Assembly: GCA_021521415.1 (NCBI GenBank)
Contig: JAIQDT010002842.1
Coordinates: 279,971 to 343,970, forward strand
Direction of reading: 5' to 3'
Source: Bidens hawaiensis
Taxonomy: Eukaryota; Streptophyta; Magnoliopsida; Asterales; Asteraceae
DNA length: 64,000 bases
In this document: piece after piece, positions 57,101-64,000 of the stretch
Position numbering within the stretch: position 1 is the first letter of the stretch
Layout of the letters: each line of letters begins with the position of its first letter
Made by a program: the position numbers and the translations under genes
Notes under the pieces: model-generated
Databases searched by the model: none
The model's input: only the letters and a program-made list of their open reading frames with translations
What the model was told of the DNA's origin: nothing

Positions 57101-58613
57101 GAAGGAGCGAATAAAAACGCTACGAGTCAAGGCTCTAAGGTTGACCATTCACGCAGATCTCTCTACCCGCATCCGAGACGCTCAGCAAGAAGCCTTGAAA
57201 CCAGAGTTTGTTAAAAACGAAGCCCTTGGGGGAATGATTAAGAGTTTGGAACTGAAAGAGAACGGCAATCTATATTTCGCTAACCGCATATGGGTCCCTC
57301 TCAAGGGAGGATTGCGCGAGCAAGTATTGAACGAAGCTCACAAGACGCGGTATTCCGTACATCCTGGCGCAGACAAGATGTACCAAGATGTTAAAACACT
57401 GTATTGGTGGCCCAATCTTAAAGGCGCCATCGCGACGTATGTCAGTAAGTGCCTAACGTGTTCGAAGGTAAAGGCTGAATATCAGAAACCATCAGGGTTG
57501 CTTCAACAGCCAGAAATTCCCATGTGGAAGTGGGAACAAATCTCTATGGACTTCATCACCAAACTGCCAAGGACACCTGGGGGTTATGACACAATATGGG
57601 TTATTGTGGATCGGCTAACTAAGTCAGCGCACTTCCTGCCGATCAAGGAAACCGATAAGATGGAAAAGTTAGCCCGACTATATATTCGAGAAGTAGTTTC
57701 AAAACATGGAGTCCCAGTGTCCATCATTTCTGATCGAGATAGTCGGTTTACATCAAGGTTTTGGAGATCGTTACAAGGAGCTCTAGGTACTCGCCTTGAT
57801 ATGAGTACAGCTTATCATCCTCAAACGGATGGGCAAAGCGAGCGAACAATCCAGACATTGGAAGATATGCTGCGCGCGTGCGCAATCGATTTCGAAGGTA
57901 GCTGGGATACTCATCTCCCATTGGTTGAATTTTCTTACAACAATAGCTATCACACAAGTATCAAGGCTGCGCCGTTCGAAGCTTTGTATGGGCGCAAGTG
58001 TAGATCCCCACTGTGCTGGGCTGAAGTGGGTGACAAGCAAATGACTGGTCCAGAAGTGATCCAAGAAACAACAGACAAGATTTTTCAGATAAGGGATCGC
58101 CTTAAGGCAGCACGCGACAGACAGAAAAGTTATGCTGATATGAGAAGGAAACCGTTGGAGTTTCAAGTAGGGGATAAAGTACTTTTGAAAGTCTCTCCAT
58201 GGAAAGGAGTCCCCCGTTTCGGCAAGCGAGGAAAGTTGAATCCGCGCTACATTGGACCATTTGAGATCCTGGAAAGGATCGGTCCGGTTGCTTATAAACT
58301 TCGTTTATCCGCCGAACTCAGTGGAGTTCATGATACGTTTCATGTGTCCAACCTCAAAAAGTGCTTATCTGACGAAACGTTAATTTTGCCGATGGAAGAG
58401 ATTCACATCGACAAACAGCTGCACTTCGTAGAAGAACCTATAGCAGTAACCGATTGGAAAGAACAAAAGTTACGCAGGAGCAAAATCAAGTTAGTAAAGG
58501 TTCAATGGAACTCGAGGCGTGGGCCTGAATTCACTTGGGAAAGAGAAGATCAGATGCGCATGAAATACCCACACCTCTTTCAGAACATGGCTTCTGCCAG
58601 CAACGTCTCCTAA
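54147..58613 (+). CDS. Intact gag-pol polyprotein of the chromovirus
   Basis: One open frame of 1488 codons. The first ATG (54147) is followed by hydrophobic residues; the start is more likely ATG 54165 or 54174 (MPPTRAKG). Approximate residues: gag domain 65-250 ([27 protein letters not shown]); C/H region and two CX2CX4HX4C knuckles about 300-350 ([28 protein letters not shown]); protease DTGAD near 394; RT 580-760 with [11 protein letters not shown] and FIDDILIYS (F in place of the usual Y); RNase H from YCDASHQG near 873; integrase about 1050-1300 with HHCC zinc region, D of [10 protein letters not shown] of SDRDSRF, E of GQSERTIQ; a GPF module near 1370; chromodomain-like end about 1428-1488 ([26 protein letters not shown]). 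All catalytic residues that I could check are present. Confidence 0.96.
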   Translation: MLYFLFMKRMPPTRAKGITMTPEELAEIIAQAIATHDASKAESSQGRQENETPEPESGALNKGCSYKTFMACRPWPFKGTEGAIGLYNWIDKMETVLSISGCSENQKVLYATCMFQEAASSWWKLQVKTLGREVALHKTWEELKEMMMRKFCSRAEIQSLQQEFWNHTMVGTDIDAYTNRFNELCQLVPDMANTEEKKIERYIFGLPPVVRVPLNAAAPPTFDEAVARAITLTRDTVRAGMLTTRLNEQRTSDSKRKWNSHRGSDFKQPPPKKQESTRVYAIQAAEPSRKGYSGPRPWCSKCKYHHEGECAKIECAKCGRPGHKAMNCRIREAGSSDSCYACGKPGHFSRDCPQKGNQARGRAFVIGAGEAKEEPNVVTGTFLLNGHYASVLFDTGADLSFISHEFKNSLGLATSRLDKPYTIELANGRQLCANERTEQCVLVMGGHEFNINLLPIDLGSFDIVVGMDWLVENLAEIVCHEKQVRIPLLNGETLMIQGERKGVATKLISCLKARKCLRKGCYAFLAHVVEKKDERRIEDLPVVREFPEVFPEDLPGLPPPRQVEFRIDLVPGAAPVARAPYRLAPSEMQELSNQLQELLDKGFIRPSFSPWGAPVLFVKKKDGSFRMCIDYRELNKLTVKNRYPLPRIDDLFDQLQGSSYYSKIDLRSGYHQLRVHEEDAPKTAFRTRYGHYEFLVMPFGLTNAPAIFMDLMNRVCKPYLDKFVIVFIDDILIYSRTKAEHEQHLRLILELLRKEKLYAKFSKCEFWLREVHFLGHVVNEKGIHVDPSKVKAIENWEAPKTPTEVRQFLGLAGYYRRFIENFSKIALPLTALTQKDRMFVWGGNQEAAFQMLKQKLCSAPILSLPEGTDDIVVYCDASHQGLGCVLMQRDKVIAYASRQLKTNEKNYTTHDLELGAVVFALKIWRHYLYGTKCIIFTDHQSLQHIFDQKDLNMRQRRWVELLNDYDCEIKYHPGKANVVADALSRKERIKTLRVKALRLTIHADLSTRIRDAQQEALKPEFVKNEALGGMIKSLELKENGNLYFANRIWVPLKGGLREQVLNEAHKTRYSVHPGADKMYQDVKTLYWWPNLKGAIATYVSKCLTCSKVKAEYQKPSGLLQQPEIPMWKWEQISMDFITKLPRTPGGYDTIWVIVDRLTKSAHFLPIKETDKMEKLARLYIREVVSKHGVPVSIISDRDSRFTSRFWRSLQGALGTRLDMSTAYHPQTDGQSERTIQTLEDMLRACAIDFEGSWDTHLPLVEFSYNNSYHTSIKAAPFEALYGRKCRSPLCWAEVGDKQMTGPEVIQETTDKIFQIRDRLKAARDRQKSYADMRRKPLEFQVGDKVLLKVSPWKGVPRFGKRGKLNPRYIGPFEILERIGPVAYKLRLSAELSGVHDTFHVSNLKKCLSDETLILPMEEIHIDKQLHFVEEPIAVTDWKEQKLRRSKIKLVKVQWNSRRGPEFTWEREDQMRMKYPHLFQNMASASNVS

Positions 58614-58634
58614 ATTTCGGGACGAAATTCGTTT

Positions 58635-58647
58635 AACGAGGGGAGAA
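58635..58647 (+). other. Polypurine tract of the chromovirus
   Basis: AACGAGGGGAGAA ends directly before the 3' LTR, the expected primer for plus-strand synthesis. Confidence 0.8.
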
Positions 58648-60717
58648 TGTGACAACCGGTAATTTCCCAAACCCATAAGCTAAGTAATCAACCTAATAAT
58701 TAGGTGATTGTAAATATTAAGCGCGTGCAGTTGTTATGTGCAACCTGCGCGAGCGCACCATGTTAAGAACCAGCGTGAGCATATGTTATATGCGCCATGC
58801 GTGAATGATTTGGCTTTATGTTTTCATGTAACTTAAACATTATGTTGTCTATGGGTTGACCATCCCGCATGATGCTAAGGCGGGTGCATCCTACATCGTT
58901 TATGCGCGTGCGGAAGGGAACTAACCAACCCGCATGGCGGGAACGTTGAGAGCTAGTTTGTCTGAAGCTCCAAGATGGAATTGACTTCAACATGACTGAT
59001 CACTATGTTGAAATACCAAGACCACCTGGAGAATCTACAAATGAAACTCAAATGTCCCTAACTGCGAGAAGGTTACGCACCTACCCGCAGCAAAGACATG
59101 TCCTATACGCAGAAAGCTATGCGCACCAAGTTATACGCGCAGAACACTTGGTCTATTCTCCAGTTAAGGAGATTACTCCCGCCCGAAAGGAAACAGTAGC
59201 GTGTTTCAGAGATTTTCCACTTTTTACTGTACACTGACAAAAGTACCTGAAAAAAAAGCACACTGTAACATGAAAAGTCAACTGTCAGCCACCCTATTCT
59301 CACCAACCCCAGATCTGCATGTTCTGTCCAAATCAAATCAAAATCTTTTATCCACCACTCCACTCTTAAGTAAATAATAATAACTTCCATACTTTATCAT
59401 CATTACATTTAGATATGAAAAGATTTTAATCCCCTAAAGCAAGGGATTGTGTTCCCTTGAGTTTGCCTATAAATTTGTAGCCTAAATTATCACCCAAAAC
59501 ACACTTCAAAGAACTACAAACTTGCACTAATCCTTTCCCAAGCATCCGTTGTTTCCAGCTCCGATCCTGTTACTAGGTAAGCCGAGAATATAACCTTGAG
59601 ACCTACTATCCAACCCTTATATTCTCCTATTTCCTGATCTTAATATATATACTTGTTATTTAATCGTATTCTAGACCTTCGATTCCGAGGCCAACACCAA
59701 GAAAACCCGAATCTCGATTAATCCCTTAACAAGAACCTCAGGTGAGTCTCACAGCCCCTATTTTCACTGTTTTCACTGTTTTTAAATTGCTTTCGGGGCG
59801 AGGGACACGTACTTAAATAATGTTTTATCATGGTATACTTACAAGCTATGCAAGCGATTGTGTTTTAAGTTATGTTGCATGATGAGCAATGCAAACGGTT
59901 ATCTAAGGTATTCAATGTATGTGCGCTAGAACTCGAGTAAGTGATCACTTTACCATTGGAACTCTAAGGGTAGGGACTGCTGGTTTGATCCGCCCACTCG
60001 TAGGGGTCGCACCTCTTTGCATGGACGAGCGCCTTGTTTTCCGGCACAACGTCTGCGCGTAACCCGCGGGACGGTATCCTTAGCTCGTAGGGGCAATGCC
60101 TCTTTGCATAGACGAGCATAGTTTTCCAGAAACGTCTGCGCGTAACTCGCGGGACGGTTTTACGTTATTTTCGCTCGTAGTGGCTGCGCCACTTACATAG
60201 ACGAGCACCGTATCCAGAATTTGTTCACGCGTAACCCGCGGAACGATTTTTATCAGAATATTGTCAGAATTGTGTTAATACGATTTTACCAAGCAGATGT
60301 TAATGATGTTGCCAGAAATGTTTCAGAATGATTTTATCAAGTTACTAAAACTTGTGAACTCACTCAGTTTATACTGATTCAAATGTTTTTACGTGTCTTT
60401 CAGGAGATAACTAGGTAGCGCATGGAGTCACACTTAGAGCACCACACGCTGAACATCTAAAACAAGCTTTTTGGAAGATTTTGGTTTTATCCCCTCGATG
60501 CGCACGGTTACCCGCCGCGCAAGGGGATATGGCGAGGAAATCTTCAGTTTTATACTTGGATGTTTCTTTTTGTAATCTTTGAACAATGTAATGTGTTTGT
60601 AATAAACTTCTCATGCGCAATAAAAATCTTTGAATGCTTTGCAATGGCCCGTGCTTAATTATCAATCCCCACTCGTGCGCGCCCGGCTGTTTCCGCCGCT
60701 CAGGGCCGGGTGTGACA
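58648..60717 (+). repeat. 3' LTR of the chromovirus
   Basis: 2070 bp. It has three hairpin units (about 59995-60030, 60083-60117, 60173-60206). The first is a hybrid: its left arm matches unit 1 and its right arm unit 2 of the 5' LTR, as expected if one unit was lost by recombination or template slippage between repeats. Confidence 0.95.
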
Positions 60718-62264
60718 AAAGTACATCACTAGCAATTACTCCCCGTAAGGGCAATTTGGTCAACACATAACAATTAACTAGTCATTATTCCCCACGAGGG
60801 TAATTTGGTCAAATCATGACAATCAATTAGCAATTATTATGTTTCATGCATTTTCACCAAATTCAGCAGCTAGTTTAACCGAGACAGAAATTCTACTTGA
60901 AAGATTGTACTATGTCACCGATCATAGCATCACAATTAATTTACCAAAAATCATCACAAAAGCATATATGTCTTAGGTTTCCAGAACATATTTTATTATA
61001 TTTTTATTCCACATAGGTTTCTCACAATCATCAAATCATTACAGCAAACTCATAACAGTCAAATTCATGCGCCACAGAATGTTATTTGAAATTCCCGTTA
61101 AACAAAAACTCCAATAAATGCAAGACCACTTGGGTTAGGTTCCTAACTCAATGAGTCAACTTCCAGAAGTGGAACCAGCCCAATTGGTCCCGTAGTTCAT
61201 GAGATATAACATTTACAAAACAACCTAACAGCAGGTCTAACAGCTCAGCTTTGCACAATGTTTTTGTAAAATCATAAAAGTTAACCTTTACTTGTCCAAA
61301 AATTACAAATTTATATTCTTTAGAAACTAGACTCAACCTAGTTTACTGCAGTATAAATAATCTCAACCAATTTTCACATTTACACTTCGTTACAGTCACT
61401 TAAACATCAATAACACAATCTGTTCAGAAACTGTTTGCATCCAAACTCAACATATTAACTATCTATGGACCATCATGCATTCATATAACACTCTAGACTC
61501 CATAAACACTATCCATGCACATCAATTACACATTACATATATGATTAGGGTTTTTGTTTGAACTCAAATCAAAGACACAAGCAATTAACATGTAACAATA
61601 TCCAATCTAGTTATCAAATCATCATCCAATCAACAACAATCATATTAACTACATATACACACAAAATCGGCTCTTAGGGTTTTCAATTAACCCATTAAAC
61701 ATCAAAATTAAGTATAAGGGATGCATAGGATAGTTGATTATACCTTCCTAGCACCTTAATCTTGAATCAAAAGCTTGAATTCTTGATTGTATGTGTGTGT
61801 ATAGGTGACGGCAGCCAAGGGAGCCTAGGGAGAGAGTTCCGATCGGGATTTTGGAAGAGAAAGAAATAATGAGTTAAGAGTTTTAGGTTTAGTATTATTT
61901 ATAATAATATATGTTACACTCAAGTCCCTCAACTTTCAATTGTTGTTTTTCTAGCTTAATTAACTAGTTCTAGTACATTGAGTTAACGTTTATAACAACG
62001 TTATCACATAACACATAAGTCTAACACATAATTATCACATAATTACTGTTTTGACGTTTTTCGTTTATTCACCAATCGTTTGCGTCAACTCGTTTGCGTT
62101 TCGGTGCAATTCCCGAAAGACTACACATGTAGTAAGTGTTAAGCGTCATTTAAACCCTAGTTTAAATGTAATGAGGTGTGCGTTATAGATTCAGTGATCT
62201 TAAGTTTGAATTGACGGAATTGAGTTAACGGAGTTAACCTGAAATTGACGATTGTCACATTCAG

Positions 62265-63581
62265 GAAACATGGGGATGTGCTTCAGGAAACATGAGGCTG
62301 TAATAATGAGAAGTTTTGTAATAATAAGAACAAATTTATGCAAAATATGGCGTTTATACCCAAGACCTCCGTTACTGTGAGATAAACCTCATGCCATTTA
62401 AATATTTTTTCGGAATCATTGAGTGATTTATATGTTTCGTGTGATTTAGAACTTGTCGCAATTATTCATTTCAAGACCACACGAAGCGCTGTATAAGGAA
62501 GAAGGTAATATTGTTACAATCCCCTCAAACCATTCTCCAAATTACAAATCCCAAAAACCCTAAACCAAAACCTTACCACTTTATCCCTCTCACCGGTAAA
62601 ATACAACATTGGTCTTTTATCGGCAGACCCTAAAGAACTGAAATGCATTTTTTTTATTTCAATTTCCTTTACTGCATACATTTCGAAAAATCTAGATTGC
62701 CTCCAGAACTTAGGGAGATAATCTTTCTCTTTGGCAATGAGGCGAGGAAAAAAAGTGACACCAAGACGAGCAAAGGCCACCAATTTGTGGAGTTTCCAAA
62801 AGCACAATAAAAAGAAGAGAAAAAAAGATACGATGCTTAGGATAACGGAAACTGGTCCCACGAATGAAGATGTAGAAAAAGTCAAACTCAGTCTCAACAT
62901 GAATATACCGAACTAATGAGGGTGGGGGCTAATAGGCTCAAAGTCGAACGATCCATTAGAGTTTGGAGTTATGTTCAGAGCAGGAATGAGGAAGTACTGA
63001 TCCGCATCCTCGACAAAACTGGTCTTGACGATCTGACCTTAAAAGAGTCACTGTTTAAAAAAATAGCAATCGGGAGAAAGGAGCTAACCATTGAAGACAT
63101 ATTAAGACTCCCGACAATCAGCAGAAGTTGTATTTACCGTCCTCATCCTCATTAACCTAAACTCTTGAACCACCACTAATTACCAAATCCCTACTCACAC
63201 AAAACCAACACATATTACCTTCTGATCTATGCAACCCTTCACAAAGGTGGAGATTTGAACTTGTTACAAGCTTATTTATCACGGGTCACATTTTGGCTAA
63301 GAGTGTTCACATACATACATCACATGTATGATCAGATATAAAACCGAGTGTGAGTGAACATTGTGAGAACGTGACATTTTGCACAAACGGAAGCTCATAA
63401 AAACAAATCACCTTTTTATATATCACTACATATATTCCTGTGATTTAAGGTTGGTTATTTTGTTCCCATTTTCTTGGAACTCTTTTGGGGAAGTTTAAGC
63501 TATGATCCTAACTTGCTATTTTTAGAGAATATTTATAAGTAGCTTGCTTGAAAACAAGCAAGGTTCAAGTGTAGGGATGTT
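62265..63581 (+). other. Remainder of the LTR and short internal region of the Tat/Athila-like element
   Basis: After the TSD, two more repeat units (GGAAACATGGGGATG, GGAAACATGAGGCTG) complete the LTR array, then unrelated sequence follows. Two adjoining plus-strand open stretches occur (62731-62916, lysine/arginine-rich; 62916-63155, with RNEEVLIRILDKTGLDDLTL). I do not recognise either, and no polymerase motif is present. The purine tract before the right LTR is at about 63568-63581. Confidence 0.45.
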
Positions 63582-64000
63582 TGATGTATATAAAAATATA
63601 CATCTTTTAAGCATCAAATAATCTCTAAAAACTACAACTTCTATCGTATAATATAGTTCAAAAAACTACTTATCATGTTTAAATGTATTTTCAAGTGAAT
63701 CCAAGCCTCAAACGAAGAAACGAATGAAAAGACAAAGAAAAATCAAAGAAAACATCGAAACATGGGGTTGTGCTTCATAAAACATGGGGTTGTGCTTCAG
63801 AGAACATGGGGTTGTGCTTCAGGAAACATGGGGTTGTGCTTCTGGTTGCATGGGGCTGTGCTTATGGAAACACGGAGTTGTGCTTCAGGAAACACGGGGT
63901 TGTGCTTTAGGAAGCACGGGGTCGTGCTTCAGGGAACATGGGGCGGTGCTCACCTTTCATAAAATATAAAAATTAACAAGAAAAGACAAAATAGTGGACA
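63582..64000 (+). repeat. Second (3') LTR of the Tat/Athila-like element, cut by the window end
   Basis: Its first 250 bases match 50478-50728. A 22-bp tandem repeat of the form AAACATGGGGTTGTGCTTCAG runs about nine times from 63755 to 63955 with point variants. The LTR end is outside the window. Confidence 0.65.

Larger units (their letters stand above)
51805..60717 (+). mobile_element. Complete, young Ty3/gypsy chromovirus-type retrotransposon
   Basis: 8.9 kb with TSD aaagt (51800-51804 and 60718-60722). LTRs at 51805-53943 and 58648-60717 run from TGTGACAACCGG to GGTGTGACA. They appear identical apart from one substitution (T52084 versus A58927) and a 69-bp repeat unit present only in the 5' copy. 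Primer site, uninterrupted gag-pol and polypurine tract are all present. RT before integrase and a C-terminal chromodomain-like segment place it with the chromoviruses, probably the Tekay/Del branch (inference). Confidence 0.95.
50729..62259 (-). repeat. Solo LTR (about 2.6 kb without its nested insertion)
   Basis: Ends are TGTCACACCCTC and GATTGTCACA on the plus strand, flanked by ttcag (50724-50728 and 62260-62264). It is split by the chromovirus at 51805-60717, leaving 50729-51804 and 60723-62259. Left part: a low-complexity run of GCGTTTAGCGTTTGCGTTCA-type words (51051-51160). Right part: noncoding, AT-rich, with a TATA-like stretch near 61896-61911 on the minus strand. No genes. Confidence 0.82.
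50478..64000 (+). mobile_element. Tat/Athila-like LTR retrotransposon, nested host for further insertions, runs off the window
   Basis: Two copies of a sequence starting TGATGTATATAAAAATATAC occur at 50478 and 63582 and stay nearly identical for about 250 bases, ending in a 22-bp tandem repeat. The second copy is preceded by GCTTGCTTG/CAAGCAAG and then CAAGTGTAGGGATGTT, the hairpin-plus-purine-tract context seen before the 3' LTR of plant Athila and Tat elements. I read these as 5' and 3' LTRs. The 5' LTR is broken at 50728 by the LTR insertion. The remaining internal region (about 62300-63581) is short and has no recognisable pol, so the element is deleted or non-autonomous. Confidence 0.55.

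Noticed and set aside
62731..63155. Two adjoining basic open frames as a host gene
   Set aside because: No recognisable domain, intron or promoter, and they lie in the remaining internal region of an LTR element. Kept as unassigned.
63755..63955. CRISPR-like regular repeat (22-bp units; also the 32-bp units at 50234-50441)
   Set aside because: The units are head-to-tail with no unique spacers and lie inside plant LTRs. These are ordinary tandem repeats.

Overview
This window is plant nuclear DNA, almost certainly from a eudicot and probably Asteraceae. That placement rests on memory of the LTR families, the accessory-ORF family and the degenerate reverse-transcriptase gene seen here; it is not proven by the sequence. 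No intact host gene is visible. The only recognisable host gene is a two-exon remnant of a GT14 glycosyltransferase (minus strand, about 5190-6672). Nearly everything else is LTR retrotransposon, nested several layers deep. Many boundaries can be fixed to the base because TG...CA termini and 5-bp target-site duplications (TSDs) can be read directly.

Layout. 1-4735: 3' part of a decayed Ty1/copia element (plus strand) with gag, protease, integrase, RT, RNase H and a 3' LTR. 5190-6672: GT14 remnant, joined directly to the truncated integrase of a Ty3/gypsy Tat-type element (minus, about 6673-12186) with two RNase H domains. 12187-34541: one non-LTR-type reverse-transcriptase gene on the minus strand, blown into three pieces (34021-34541, 16595-17932, 13550-14182) by an LTR ending at 13549 (TSD gtgtc), a 2.4-kb solo LTR at 14183-16589 (TSD aaact) and a 16-kb element at 17933-34015 (TSD agggt, here 'element A'). 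Element A has gag, has lost nearly all of pol, carries a long accessory reading frame (27619-32567), and is itself interrupted by a solo LTR at 22389-24851 (TSD gtgca). 35737-47953: a second complete copia-type element on the minus strand (TSD gtttt, 'element B') with pol and a homologous accessory reading frame (36336-39344). 49774-64000: a four-level nest. An LTR starting at 49774 is broken by a Tat/Athila-like element starting at 50478, whose LTR is broken by an LTR at 50729-62259 (TSD ttcag), which is broken by a complete chromovirus-type Ty3/gypsy element at 51805-60717 (TSD aaagt). That chromovirus has one uninterrupted 1488-codon gag-pol frame and LTRs that appear to differ by one base plus one 69-bp repeat unit.

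The most interesting signal is regulatory. In elements A and B the accessory reading frame sits after pol and is preceded by its own TATA box, and upstream of that TATA box lies a dense array of the same short family-specific motif that fills the LTR U3 upstream of the LTR TATA box (CGGGCA-type in A, palindromic TTCGYTA/TARCGAA-type in B). This suggests a second, internal promoter sharing control sites with the LTR. In B the motif forms hairpins with compensating stem changes and a constant loop, and the same motif also fills part of an apparently unrelated solo LTR. The young chromovirus carries a different covarying hairpin array in its LTR, downstream of its TATA box.
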